A stretch of DNA of 64,000 nt from Aliisedimentitalea scapharcae (GCF_045277565.1 NZ_CP123584.1:1984001-2048000); one strand, 5' to 3'; shown: positions 18,398 to 26,722, counted from the first letter of the stretch. Made by a program: numbers and translations. Notes: a model not told the origin generated them from the sequence alone.

Positions 18398-19156
18398 TCA
18401 TGCGGCGAGATGTGAGAGTTGCGCGGTCAAATCCGCGACCGAGGCGGCATTGTCGGGGTAAAGTGTTCCGTCAGCCGCGCATAAACTGTTTTCGAACCCG
18501 ACCCGGATATCGCCACCCAGCCGGGCGGCCTGGATCAGGCAATTATGTTCGTTGGCCCCAAAGGCGCAAAGCATCCAGTTGGTTCCGGGATGGAGTGTGT
18601 CCAGCAATGGGGCAATCTCCTGTGGATTTGATGTCTGACCCGCGACGTAACGGCCCAGAACCAGAATGACGTCGCTCTGGCTGGGCCGAACGATGCCACG
18701 GGCGGTCCACGCCTGCAACAATGCTGCATCCGCCGTGTCATACAGGATATGCTGGACCCGTGTGCCATTGTCGGCGCAGGTCCCATAGACCGGATCGGCC
18801 AGCGCGGGTGCACGGGCGATTTCCCGGATCGAAATGCTGGCCCATTTCGGCGCGACCCGGTTCAATGTGTTCAGCTGTGCGGGGACATCAAATATCCCGG
18901 CGCTTTCGGTGGTGATCTGGACTGCCATGTCCGGCACCGCATTGGCCAGTTCATCCAACGCCTCGCGGTAGCGGCCCGGGTCCAGCGAATGGGCGCCGGC
19001 ATCGTCGCGGACATGCAGATGCAACGCGTCGGCTCCGGCCCGGTGGCAGGACCGGGCCGTCGCGATGGTTTCGGACAGGGTCACAGGCAGGGCCGGGTGG
19101 TCGGCATGGGTGCGCCGGGCCCCATTGGGGGCCACCATAATCAGGGGGCGGGTCAT
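18398..19156 (-). CDS. BKACE (DUF849) beta-keto acid cleavage enzyme
   Basis: A 252-residue TIM-barrel enzyme. The start at 19156 (MTRPLIMVAPNGARRT) fits the family N-terminus; the open frame runs four codons further. Members of this family, such as the 3-keto-5-aminohexanoate cleavage enzyme of lysine fermentation, condense a beta-keto acid with acetyl-CoA using zinc. The zinc-site block A-D-A-L-H-L-H-V-R-D is present near 50, followed by the I-T-T-E-S region and a late V-G-F-E-N motif. It is somewhat short for the family (often 270-310). It is cotranscribed with the transaminase gene, so the substrate is probably a keto acid derived from an amino compound (inference). Confidence 0.88.
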   Translation of the reverse strand: MTRPLIMVAPNGARRTHADHPALPVTLSETIATARSCHRAGADALHLHVRDDAGAHSLDPGRYREALDELANAVPDMAVQITTESAGIFDVPAQLNTLNRVAPKWASISIREIARAPALADPVYGTCADNGTRVQHILYDTADAALLQAWTARGIVRPSQSDVILVLGRYVAGQTSNPQEIAPLLDTLHPGTNWMLCAFGANEHNCLIQAARLGGDIRVGFENSLCAADGTLYPDNAASVADLTAQLSHLAA

Positions 19157-19390
19157 GATTGGGGCCACATGCGCAGCCCCGGCGAGTCAAACAGCGGGCG
19201 ATTTGTGACGATGGCGGCACACCGGTCTCTGGAACCTGCTCTGGCAAATGCCAGGTGGGGCACCGTCCAACGCCCGATGATGGCATCACAAATGACGACG
19301 ACAGAGGTAAACGCGGGCAATGCGGGGGGCATGCAATTAATTCCTGTGACAGACCCGCACAGCATGTGCAAAAACAAGGGTCAGTCAATG

Positions 19391-19414
19391 TTGACAAAAA
19401 ATAACATATGTTAT
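19391..19414. promoter_or_regulatory. Palindromic operator candidate in the RpiR/BKACE divergent region
   Basis: A perfect 14-bp palindrome, ataacat/atgttat (19401-19414), follows a TTGACA hexamer (19391-19396). It lies 24 bp before the RpiR start and is the obvious symmetrical element of the intergenic region. A matching -10 could not be placed with confidence. Confidence 0.5.
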
Positions 19415-19437
19415 GATCCTGGAGGGGCTCAGAGAGG

Positions 19438-20334
19438 ATGGCGGGCATGGATCCGACGCTGAAAAATCGAACGCTCACAACGCTCAAGGAGGCGCTCCCA
19501 ACATTGCCCCCACAGTTGCGTCTTGTCGCGAAATACATTGTTGATCACCCGTCTGATTTTGGGCTGGACCCGATCCGCGAAACCGCGCGCAAGTGCGATG
19601 TGAGCACATACACCCTGGTCCGTATGGCGCAGCAGCTGGGATTTGATGGCTATGACGCCCTGCGCGAGCCGTTTCGCCAAGCGCTGGTTTCTTCCAACGC
19701 GTTTGTCGAGCGGCCCGCCTGGTTGGATGCGCTGCGTGACCGGTCCCAATCCGGGCAGGTTCAGGCAGACGCGGCCGTCAATGCGATGGCGATTGTACAG
19801 CGGTCGCTGGAGCGGCAACAACCGGAACAGATGGAGCGGGTGGTGCACATGTTGCTGGGGGCGGACACCGTGTTTTTGACAGCGGTACGGGCCAGCTATG
19901 CCATGGCCTATTATTTACATTATGTTGGGCGTATGGCCTTGCCATCATTGCATTTAATTCCCCGTCACATGAGCAGTGCCATTGATGAATTGCATTCGGC
20001 CGGGGAAGGCGATGTGTTGATCGCCATCAGCGTGACGCCCTATTCGCGTGAAACAATCGAGGCCTGTAAATTTGCCCGCAGCAAGGGGGTAAAGCTGGTG
20101 ATGATTTCAGACAGCGAATTGGTTTCCTCTGAATTTTCCGCTGACGAAACCCTGGTTGCCTCGGCGCTGTCGACCCATCATTTCGGCTGTTACGCAGGCG
20201 TGATGGCCGTGATCGAAAGCCTGTTGGCCCTATTGGTCAATTTGGGTGGGGATGCGGCCCGGGATCGAATCAAATCCTATGAAGACCTGCGCAAAGGAAC
20301 CAAGGCATATTGGGATGGGCCAAAAAAACATTAG
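19438..20334 (+). CDS. MurR/RpiR-family transcriptional regulator
   Basis: A 298-residue regulator with an N-terminal helix-turn-helix (about 20-95; the segment TARKCDVSTYTLVRMAQQLGFDGY is characteristic) and a C-terminal SIS domain (about 130-275; GDVLIAISVTPYSRETIEACKFARSKG) that normally binds a phosphosugar or other small molecule. GGAGG lies 10 nt before the ATG at 19438; an ATG at 19447 is equally possible. It is divergent from the BKACE-transaminase operon. RpiR proteins beside amino-acid catabolic genes are common in Rhodobacterales, so local control is likely (inference). Confidence 0.92.
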   Translation: MAGMDPTLKNRTLTTLKEALPTLPPQLRLVAKYIVDHPSDFGLDPIRETARKCDVSTYTLVRMAQQLGFDGYDALREPFRQALVSSNAFVERPAWLDALRDRSQSGQVQADAAVNAMAIVQRSLERQQPEQMERVVHMLLGADTVFLTAVRASYAMAYYLHYVGRMALPSLHLIPRHMSSAIDELHSAGEGDVLIAISVTPYSRETIEACKFARSKGVKLVMISDSELVSSEFSADETLVASALSTHHFGCYAGVMAVIESLLALLVNLGGDAARDRIKSYEDLRKGTKAYWDGPKKH

Positions 20335-20669
20335 TTTTTGCCTGACCAATTCCGCACCTTTGGGGATGGGGCCGGTTTGGTGGAACGGTATGTAATGAAT
20401 GTGTTTTTCAAGTGGTCGATCTGCCCGAATGGCGAAGATCCGGTATGCGCCCGGCGCAATGCCCAGGCGGTATTTTGCGTTTGGTCGGTCTGAGAGGGGA
20501 ATTCTGTGGTATAGTTAGAGCATTGAAGACAAAGGATTCCATGCGCGAGCACGCTGATACAGTGTGGCAAAATTACTGTACTCCGACGCCGCCTGTTGCC
20601 AGTGATTGGAAGATCGCCGTTTGGCTCCCATTTTTGATGGGTCGAAACACTTTATTCGTTGGGCAACAC
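20335..20669. other. Upstream region of the porin gene
   Basis: About 335 bp without a supported gene. A TATAGT hexamer occurs at 20510-20515, but no -35 at the right distance was found. The open frame that runs through here into the porin is not likely to be translated, because a clear signal peptide begins only at 20670. Confidence 0.5.
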
Positions 20670-21773
20670 ATGACGAACGTTTTCAAGATCTCTTCCGTGG
20701 CGGTGGCGCTGAGCGCCCTTGTGGCAGGTCCTGCGGCCGCCGAAATGAAATACGACAATGGTTCTGGCGGATCGGTGCTGTTGTACGGACAGCTGAGCCC
20801 AGCATATGTCTGGGTGGACGACGGCGTATCCACCTATTCGAACCTGGTGGACAATGGACATTCCAACAGCCGGGTTGGCCTGTGGGTAACCCAGCCAGTG
20901 GGGCAGGACACCTTTACCTTCAACTTTGAAACCGCGCTGGGGCTGCGACAGTCGTTTGCGGTCAGTCAGAATTTCACCCCAAAAGGCGTTAACTGGAGCA
21001 GAACCTTCCTGCGCAAAATCGATTTTGCCTATAATTCGGACCAATACGGGAAGGTTTCGTTTGGTCTGGGCAGCATGGCCACCGATGGCATCGCCGAGAG
21101 TGACTTTGGCGGCACCGGCATGGCGTTGTACAACGGCATTGGGGATGCGGCTGGTGCGTTCCGTTTCCAACCTGTTTCGGGGATCGGGGCAACTGTGCCA
21201 ATCGGCACGGTAACCGCCAGCCTGGATGGTGGGCGTCGCGGACGTGTCCGGTATGATACGCCGGAATTCAACGGCTTCCGTGTTGCGGTTGCTGCGGGTA
21301 CAGAAGTTCTGCTGGCCAATGACGATGATTTCTATGACATTGCGTTGCGTTATCGCACTGACGTCGGAACGGCCAAGTTCAAGGGCGGTTTCGGCTGGTC
21401 TCGTCGGGTGCGTAATGGCGTGAACCGGGACAATACTGTGGGGTCGATGGCGTTAGAATTGCAATCTGGCCTGAATTTTGCCGTTGCGGCGGGCAACCGC
21501 CATGGCGGCGGCGACTATACCTATGGCAAGATCGGCTATAACGCCAACTGGATCTCTGCCGGGCAGACATCATTGGGCATCGACTATTATGACGGGAATG
21601 ATTTCCTGGTGGGCGGGTCGTCTTCAGGTGCCATGGGGATCGCCATTCAGCAAAAAATCGACCGCATCAATACCGAGGTTTACATGGGGTATCGCACCTA
21701 TGAGCTGAACGACACCGCAACCGTTTATCACGATATCGATTCCCTGATTGTCGGCGCCCGCTGGAAATTCTGA
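20670..21773 (+). CDS. Outer membrane porin
   Basis: A 367-residue general porin. The start at 20670 was chosen because it gives a signal peptide (MTNVFKISSVAVALSALVAG then PAAAEMKYDNG); the open frame continues 86 codons upstream. The mature protein shows alternating beta-strand patterns, a first strand GSVLLYGQLSPAYVWVDDG, the SRVGLWVTQPVG motif typical of alphaproteobacterial porins, and a C-terminal phenylalanine (R-W-K-F), the signal read by the BAM machinery. It would admit small hydrophilic solutes. A terminator follows at 21804. Confidence 0.9.
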   Translation: MTNVFKISSVAVALSALVAGPAAAEMKYDNGSGGSVLLYGQLSPAYVWVDDGVSTYSNLVDNGHSNSRVGLWVTQPVGQDTFTFNFETALGLRQSFAVSQNFTPKGVNWSRTFLRKIDFAYNSDQYGKVSFGLGSMATDGIAESDFGGTGMALYNGIGDAAGAFRFQPVSGIGATVPIGTVTASLDGGRRGRVRYDTPEFNGFRVAVAAGTEVLLANDDDFYDIALRYRTDVGTAKFKGGFGWSRRVRNGVNRDNTVGSMALELQSGLNFAVAAGNRHGGGDYTYGKIGYNANWISAGQTSLGIDYYDGNDFLVGGSSSGAMGIAIQQKIDRINTEVYMGYRTYELNDTATVYHDIDSLIVGARWKF

Positions 21774-21803
21774 ACCGACCCGACAAATCAATCCGTCATG
21801 CAG

Positions 21804-21835
21804 CGCGCCCCGAATTGGGGCGCGTTTGTCGTTTT
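21804..21835 (+). terminator. Terminator after the porin gene
   Basis: Arms cgcgcccc (21804-21811) and ggggcgcg (21817-21824) enclose a 5-nt loop, followed by the T-rich tttgtcgtttt. Confidence 0.75.
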
Positions 21836-21984
21836 GGACCGGGCAGGCGGGCAGGAATCGCGTCTGTGGGGCCGGGTTGGGCGGCAATGCCTCTTGCACC
21901 TGAGGGCGTGGACCAATAGAAGGCCTCAAATTGTCCGGGGGCGAAGTCTGCGCGCTTGCCCCGAATCTCTTATGGGGAATGAAG

Positions 21985-23319
21985 ATGCAGGTTACCGAGA
22001 CGCTGAACGAAGGTCTGAAGCGCGGCTATAACATCACTGTTACTGCTGATGAGCTGAACGCCAAAGTCAATGAAAAGCTGGCCGAAGCCCAGCCTGAAGT
22101 CGAAATGAAAGGCTTCCGCAAGGGCAAAGTGCCGATGGCGCTGCTGAAAAAGCAGTTTGGCCAGCGTCTGCTGGGCGAAGCCATGCAGGAAACCATCGAT
22201 GGCGCGATGAACCAGCACTTTGAAGACAGCGGCGACCGTCCGGCGCTGCAGCCCAAAGTCGAAATGGTTGACGGCGACGACTGGAAAGAGGGCGACGACG
22301 TCAAAGTCGAAATGTCCTATGAAGCGCTGCCCGCGATCCCCGACGTCGACCTGGCGTCGATCTCGCTGGAGAAAATGGTTGTCAAAGCTGATGACGCAGC
22401 CGTTGACGAAGCGCTGGCCAACCTGGCCGAAACCGCGCAGGATTTCAAAGCCCGCCGCAAAGGTTCCAAAGCCAAGGATGGCGACCAGGTTGTCATGGAT
22501 TTTGTCGGCAAGGTTGACGGCGAAGCATTCGATGGGGGATCTGCCGAAGATTACCCGCTGGTTCTGGGGTCCAATTCCTTCATCCCCGGCTTTGAAGAGC
22601 AGCTGGTTGGCGTGAAGGCCGAGGAAGAAAAAGACTGCACCGTTTCTTTCCCGGAAGATTACCAGGCCGAGCATCTGGCCGGTAAAGAAGCCGTGTTCAC
22701 CTGCACCATCAAAGAGGTGAAGGAACCGGTTGCTGCCGAGATCAATGACGAAATGGCCACCAAATTCGGTGCCGAAGATCTGGACGGCCTGAAAGGTCAG
22801 ATCCGTGAGCGTCTGGAAGCGGAATATGCAGGTGCATCGCGCGCCGTCATGAAGCGTGGTCTGCTCGACGCGCTGGACGGTCTGGTGTCCTTCGATCTTC
22901 CTCCGTCGCTGGTCGAAGCCGAAGCCGGTCAGATCGCGCACCAGTTGTGGCACGAGGAAAACCCTGATGTTCAGGGCCACGACCACCCCGAGATCGAAGC
23001 CTCTGACGAACACAACAAGCTGGCCGAACGCCGCGTGCGTCTGGGCCTGCTGCTCGCCGAGCTGGGACAGAAAGCCGAAGTCGAAGTGACCGACGCCGAG
23101 ATGACCCAGGCGATCATGAACCAGGCACGTCAGTACCCAGGCCAGGAGCGTCAGTTCTTTGAGTTCATCCAGCAGAACGCCCAGATGCAACAGCAGATGC
23201 GCGCGCCGATCTTTGAAGACAAAGTCGTCGACTATGTCTTTGAACTGGCTCAGGTGACCGACAAGGAAGTGCCCAAGGACGATCTGCAAAAGGCAGTTGA
23301 AGCCCTGGAAGACGAATAA
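21985..23319 (+). CDS. tig: Trigger factor (ribosome-associated chaperone, peptidyl-prolyl isomerase)
   Basis: A 444-residue chaperone. The start at 21985 (MQVTETLNEGLKRGY) is the family-typical one, with GGGG 7 nt upstream; ATG codons at 21979 and further upstream are less likely. The N-terminal ribosome-binding domain contains G-F-R-K-G-K near residue 45. An FKBP-type isomerase domain lies at about 150-245 (GDQVVMDFVGKVDGEAFDGG to the FIPGFEEQLVG segment), and a C-terminal helical chaperone domain follows. It is a single-gene unit between two terminators. Confidence 0.97.
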   Translation: MQVTETLNEGLKRGYNITVTADELNAKVNEKLAEAQPEVEMKGFRKGKVPMALLKKQFGQRLLGEAMQETIDGAMNQHFEDSGDRPALQPKVEMVDGDDWKEGDDVKVEMSYEALPAIPDVDLASISLEKMVVKADDAAVDEALANLAETAQDFKARRKGSKAKDGDQVVMDFVGKVDGEAFDGGSAEDYPLVLGSNSFIPGFEEQLVGVKAEEEKDCTVSFPEDYQAEHLAGKEAVFTCTIKEVKEPVAAEINDEMATKFGAEDLDGLKGQIRERLEAEYAGASRAVMKRGLLDALDGLVSFDLPPSLVEAEAGQIAHQLWHEENPDVQGHDHPEIEASDEHNKLAERRVRLGLLLAELGQKAEVEVTDAEMTQAIMNQARQYPGQERQFFEFIQQNAQMQQQMRAPIFEDKVVDYVFELAQVTDKEVPKDDLQKAVEALEDE

Positions 23320-23356
23320 CTGTCAGGGCCCCATGGGTCTGTGCCAGTGAGACAAG

Positions 23357-23389
23357 CGGGGTCGCCTTTTGGGCGGCCCCGTTTTTTGT
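23357..23389 (+). terminator. Terminator after trigger factor
   Basis: A GC-rich hairpin (gcggggtcgcc, TTTT loop, gggcggccccg) is followed by a run of six T at 23383-23388. Confidence 0.8.
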
Positions 23390-23522
23390 TATGACATCCA
23401 TTGCGCGAATTGGGGGATGTAGCTCCAGCACGGGTTCCCCGATGACCTTTTCCCAATGATTTTCCCGGCGACTTTTGTAGATGTCGTGTTAGCCTGATCC
23501 CGTGATCTTCAGGGAGGGACAC

Positions 23523-24215
23523 ATGACAAAGAAATTATTGGCTGAATTTATTGGTACGTTTTGGCTGGTTCTTGGCGGGTGCGGCAGCGCCGTGCTGGCC
23601 GCAGGCGTTGCGGACGTGGGGATCGGTTGGTTGGGAGTCAGTCTGGCCTTTGGTCTGACAGTCATGACCATGGCCTTTACCGTCGGGCATATTTCGGGCG
23701 GACATTTCAACCCGGCTGTGACTTTGGGTCTGGTGATAGGCGGTCGTCATGATGCCAAAGAGCTGGTGCCGTATTGGGTCGCACAGGTTGTTGGCGCGGT
23801 TGCTGCTGCTGTGGTGCTGTATGTCATCGCCATGGGACAGGCCGACGCCACAGGCGTTGGGGGATTTGCGTCAAATGGCTATGGTGCTGCCTCCCCACAG
23901 GGATATTCGATGACGGCAGGTCTGTTGACGGAAATCGTCATGACTGCGGTGTTCCTGATCATCATCCTGGGGGCAACGTCATCAGGCGCACCGGCGGGGT
24001 TTGCACCGATCGCCATCGGGCTCGGGTTGACCTTGATCCACCTTATTTCGATTCCGGTGACGAATACGTCTGTGAACCCGGCACGGTCCACTGGCGTGGC
24101 GTTGTTTGCCGATGGTCCGGCGATGGCGCAGCTGTGGCTGTTCTGGGTTGCACCACTGATCGGCGCAGCCGTGGGGGCGATCATCTGGAAGGCTCTGTCG
24201 ACGACTGGCGACTGA
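23523..24215 (+). CDS. aqpZ: Aquaporin Z
   Basis: A 230-residue water channel with six transmembrane helices. The start at 23523 (MTKKLLAEFIGTFWLVLGG) has GGAGGG about 7 nt upstream. The two pore half-helices carry NPA motifs: HFNPAVTLG near residue 63 and SVNPARSTG near 185. Thr/Arg near the second NPA and an early histidine (GHISGGHFNP) match the water-selective AqpZ type rather than a glycerol facilitator. The length is typical. Confidence 0.96.
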   Translation: MTKKLLAEFIGTFWLVLGGCGSAVLAAGVADVGIGWLGVSLAFGLTVMTMAFTVGHISGGHFNPAVTLGLVIGGRHDAKELVPYWVAQVVGAVAAAVVLYVIAMGQADATGVGGFASNGYGAASPQGYSMTAGLLTEIVMTAVFLIIILGATSSGAPAGFAPIAIGLGLTLIHLISIPVTNTSVNPARSTGVALFADGPAMAQLWLFWVAPLIGAAVGAIIWKALSTTGD

Positions 24216-24225
24216 TCGCCCGATA

Positions 24226-24270
24226 AAAAAGCAAGGCAACCGGTGTTATTGTATCAACGCGGTTGCCTTG
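24226..24270 (-). terminator. Terminator overlapping the end of the slt lipoprotein gene
   Basis: Arms caaggcaaccg (24232-24242) and cggttgccttg (24260-24270) pair perfectly around a 17-nt loop. On the minus strand the hairpin is followed by six T (complement of 24226-24231). One arm lies inside the last codons of the minus-strand transglycosylase gene. Confidence 0.75.
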
Positions 24271-24716
24271 AGCATCCCGCGGCGTTTGGCTTCATAATAG
24301 TAGCCGCGGGCATACCAGCTGACGGCAGTGTCGTAATTGCCGTCCGAGAGCAGCCAGGCACCGCGCAGGTATTTGACGGCGAATTGCAGGTTGGTGTCTG
24401 CGTCCAGAAGATCGCTGGCCTGACCTTTGAACCCCATGCTGCGCGCAGTTGCGGGCAGGATTTGCATCAGGCCGTAGTAGGGACCGTTGCGGGCCCAGGG
24501 GCGGTGCGTGCTTTCGCGGATCACGACCTTGTGGACCAGGGCACGGGGCACCTCATAGTGGTCGGCCCATTTGTTGATCAGCCGTCTCAATTCCGGGGTT
24601 TCGTTCGGATACAACGGGGGCTCGGTCGGGGCGGCGCTTTGGGATCGTTTGCCCCGTCGGCCGCATGCCGAAAGTACAGCGGCTGAAGAGAGTATCAGAA
24701 AAGCGCGACGGTGCAT
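24246..24716 (-). CDS. Lytic transglycosylase (SLT domain) lipoprotein
   Basis: A 156-residue protein. The start at 24716 (MHRRAFLILSSAAVLSACG) gives a lipoprotein signal with lipobox L-S-A-C; the open frame continues 49 codons upstream. The SLT domain fills the rest: catalytic glutamate in V-I-R-E-S-T-H, then PYYGLMQILPATARSMGF, and the final NYDTAVSWYARGYY block with the conserved A-x-x-Y-N-like turn. It is unusually small, being little more than the catalytic domain. It would act on peptidoglycan from the outer or inner membrane. The stop codon lies within a terminator hairpin. Confidence 0.9.
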   Translation of the reverse strand: MHRRAFLILSSAAVLSACGRRGKRSQSAAPTEPPLYPNETPELRRLINKWADHYEVPRALVHKVVIRESTHRPWARNGPYYGLMQILPATARSMGFKGQASDLLDADTNLQFAVKYLRGAWLLSDGNYDTAVSWYARGYYYEAKRRGMLKATALIQ

Positions 24717-24916
24717 TGGACAGTGCCTCGGTTTGATGGAATTGAGGCCACAGTACGCAGGACCCGGACGCTGACAAGGGGGCTGTCGTTTATGAGCGGA
24801 GGACTTCCGATGGTGGCACGGGGAATGAACGGGGCGGCAATTGTCGTGCAATCCACGGTGCAATCCGCTCTACAATCCATTGCGCAACCCGCTGTGCAGG
24901 ACATGTTTGCATCCAT
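24695..24916 (-). CDS. Possible small cysteine-rich ORF upstream of slt
   Basis: A 73-codon frame whose N-terminal part is built from a 12-bp DNA repeat and reads SCTAGCAMDCRADCTVDC, with a Cys every fourth residue. AGGGG lies about 9 nt before the ATG and the stop overlaps the slt start by 22 nt. No signal peptide or family was recognised. The rest of the frame has no special features, so this may be chance. Confidence 0.25.
   Translation of the reverse strand: MDANMSCTAGCAMDCRADCTVDCTTIAAPFIPRATIGSPPLINDSPLVSVRVLRTVASIPSNRGTVQCTVALF
24846..24905. repeat. 12-bp minisatellite
   Basis: Five successive 12-bp units: gtgcaatccacg, gtgcaatccgct, ctacaatccatt, gcgcaacccgct, gtgcaggacatg. Consensus GTGCAATCCGCT; the last unit is degenerate. 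Confidence 0.8.
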
Positions 24917-25064
24917 CAGGTTTGACCCCTGATTTTATTGGGTTTGATATCAAAAGAGTGCCGAAGGTATCAAAGCCACTGAAATACTCTCGTCCTAACC
25001 TGTTGAGTTGTGGACATGGGGTGTTGAGGGGCATCAAGCTTGGGGAAAGCGATCAGGACACATG

Positions 25065-25095
25065 AAAAAGGCCGCACCCCCTGGAGGGCGCGGCC
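25065..25095 (-). terminator. Terminator of the rpsF-rpsR-rplI operon
   Basis: Arms ggccgc (25070-25075) and gcggcc (25090-25095), with further CCC/GGG pairing inside, are followed on the minus strand by five T (complement of 25065-25069). Confidence 0.8.
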
Positions 25096-25120
25096 AATTC
25101 TGTAAAAACCAGTGTCTGGA

Positions 25121-25723
25121 TCAGACGTTGGTTTCTTCGGCGTCTGCCGGTGCGTCGTCTTCGTCCGCTGCGGACCCGATATCGTCAAACAGTTCAGCGA
25201 TTTCGAATTCGGCGCGGGCTTCTTCTTCGGCAGCCAGCTCCTGGATGGACTTGCCCGATGCCTGCAGTTCGGCTTCTTCGGCCGAACGGGCAACGTTCAT
25301 TTCGATCTCGACTTCGACTTCGGGGTGCAGTTTGACGGCAACAGCGTGCAGACCCAGGTCTTTGATCGGTTTGATCAGGGCAACCTGTTTCTTGTCGACA
25401 GTGAACCCGGCTTCGGTGGCAGCTTCGGCAGCGTCCCGTGGGGTGACAGACCCGTACAGGGCACCTGCGTCCGACGCGGACCGAATCACGATGAACTGCT
25501 GACCGTTCAGCTTGTCACCCATGGCTTCGGCTTCTGCCTTGGTTTCCAGGTTGTGGGCTTCCAGCTGTGCTTTCTGGGTTTCAAAGTGGGCAATGTTCGC
25601 TTTGGACGCGATCAATGCTTTGCTTTGGGGCAACAGAAAGTTGCGGGCGTAACCGGCTTTGACGTCAACGACGTCGCCCATCTGGCCCAGCTTTGCGACG
25701 CGTTCAAGAAGGATAACTTGCAT
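25121..25723 (-). CDS. rplI: 50S ribosomal protein L9
   Basis: A 200-residue L9. The N-terminal domain (1-55) shows MQVILLERVAKLGQMGDVV and GYARNFLLPQSKA, the signature binding 23S rRNA. A long helix and a C-terminal domain (about 80-150; GALYGSVTPRDAAEA) follow. An acidic tail of about 45 residues (ASGKSIQELAAEEEARAEFE onward) is longer than in E. coli L9 (149 residues); such tails are common in alphaproteobacteria. It lies 12 nt after rpsR in the operon. Confidence 0.98.
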   Translation of the reverse strand: MQVILLERVAKLGQMGDVVDVKAGYARNFLLPQSKALIASKANIAHFETQKAQLEAHNLETKAEAEAMGDKLNGQQFIVIRSASDAGALYGSVTPRDAAEAATEAGFTVDKKQVALIKPIKDLGLHAVAVKLHPEVEVEIEMNVARSAEEAELQASGKSIQELAAEEEARAEFEIAELFDDIGSAADEDDAPADAEETNV

Positions 25724-25735
25724 ATCAGTTTCTCC

Positions 25736-25963
25736 TTACTTCACAGCATAGGGCAGCAGGGCGAGGAAGCGGGCACGTTTGATGGCACGGGCCAGTTCAC
25801 GCTGCTTCTTTGCCGAGACGGCGGTGATGCGCGACGGCACGATTTTGCCACGCTCAGAGATGTAGCGCTGCAACAGACGTGTGTCTTTGTAGTCGATCTT
25901 CGGCGCGTTGTCGCCCGAGAAGGGGCAGACTTTGCGGCGACGGAAAAATGGTTTTGCGGCCAT
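25736..25963 (-). CDS. rpsR: 30S ribosomal protein S18
   Basis: A 75-residue S18 with the conserved core KIDYKDTRLLQRYISERGKI and the KKQRELARAIKRARFLALLP C-terminal segment. It is the middle gene of rpsF-rpsR-rplI, the usual order. The length is typical. Confidence 0.98.
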   Translation of the reverse strand: MAAKPFFRRRKVCPFSGDNAPKIDYKDTRLLQRYISERGKIVPSRITAVSAKKQRELARAIKRARFLALLPYAVK

Positions 25964-25991
25964 GATTTAGCGTCCTTTGTTAAGGCTGAGA

Positions 25992-26345
25992 TCAGCGGCG
26001 CTCGCGACGGTTGTCGCGTTCGTCACGTTTCTGCATCTGGACCGAAGGCCCTTCGGCGTGCTCGTCGACCTTGATGGTCAGAACGCGCATCACGTCGTCA
26101 TGCAGGCGCATCAGGCGTTCCATTTCCTGAATCGCCGGCGCAGGTGCGTCGGTTTTCAGAAAGGCGTAATGGCCCTTGCGGTTTTTGTTGATCTTGTAGG
26201 CCATCGTCTTGACGCCCCAGTACTCGCTTTCGACGACGCTTCCGCCGTTGTCAGCCAGAACGGCACCAAAGTGTTCGACGAGGCTTTCCGCCTGCGCGTT
26301 GGACAAATCCTGGCGCGCGATCATGACATGCTCATAGAACGGCAT
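25992..26345 (-). CDS. rpsF: 30S ribosomal protein S6
   Basis: A 117-residue S6. The start at 26345 (MPFYEHVMIARQDLSNAQ) is the canonical N-terminus; the open frame runs to 26663 but the additional residues are not family-like. The core contains EYWGVKTMAYKINKNRKGHY, and the basic tail QMQKRDERDNRRERR is typical of alphaproteobacteria. First gene of the operon. Confidence 0.98.
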   Translation of the reverse strand: MPFYEHVMIARQDLSNAQAESLVEHFGAVLADNGGSVVESEYWGVKTMAYKINKNRKGHYAFLKTDAPAPAIQEMERLMRLHDDVMRVLTIKVDEHAEGPSVQMQKRDERDNRRERR

Positions 26346-26454
26346 GTGTTCTCCTGTTTCTGTCGAGGCGCATTTCAAAGGCGAGGTCCTGACCCTTCCG
26401 CGACCCCACCACGAGAGACTGCGCGGTTCAATAAAACTGCGGAAGGCGAGGGTC

Positions 26455-26482
26455 CATATACAGGGTTTGCGTGCAGGAGCAA
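26455..26482 (-). promoter_or_regulatory. Candidate promoter of rpsF-rpsR-rplI
   Basis: On the minus strand TTGCTC (complement of 26477-26482) is followed after 16 nt by TATATG (complement of 26455-26460). It would start transcription about 100 nt before the rpsF ATG. The remainder of the 26346-26722 gap shows no gene. Confidence 0.45.
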
Positions 26483-26722
26483 GGGGGCAGGGTCCGTTTG
26501 TGCCCGCACACTCGACGAAAGACTGGCAGAAACACTGGCGGGAACAAATGCGGTGCAGGTTGGCGTTGCACGTTTGAGTTGTGGTTTGAAAAAGAACGTG
26601 CCCGGACAATTTCAATGTCCTGCCCCATTTTCGACACTTAACACACCCAGATTTGGTTAACACAGCTTAAACGCGCCGATGCCAACGTGAGGCAGGCGCT
26701 CTTTTATCAAAGGTCAAATTCG

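Noticed and set aside
21970..23289. Minus-strand 439-codon frame opposite trigger factor
   Set aside because: Phe/His-rich antisense shadow of a certain gene.
26657..26670. CtrA-like TTAA-N6-TTAA before the membrane protein gene
   Set aside because: The spacing is 6 rather than 7, and no other support was found.
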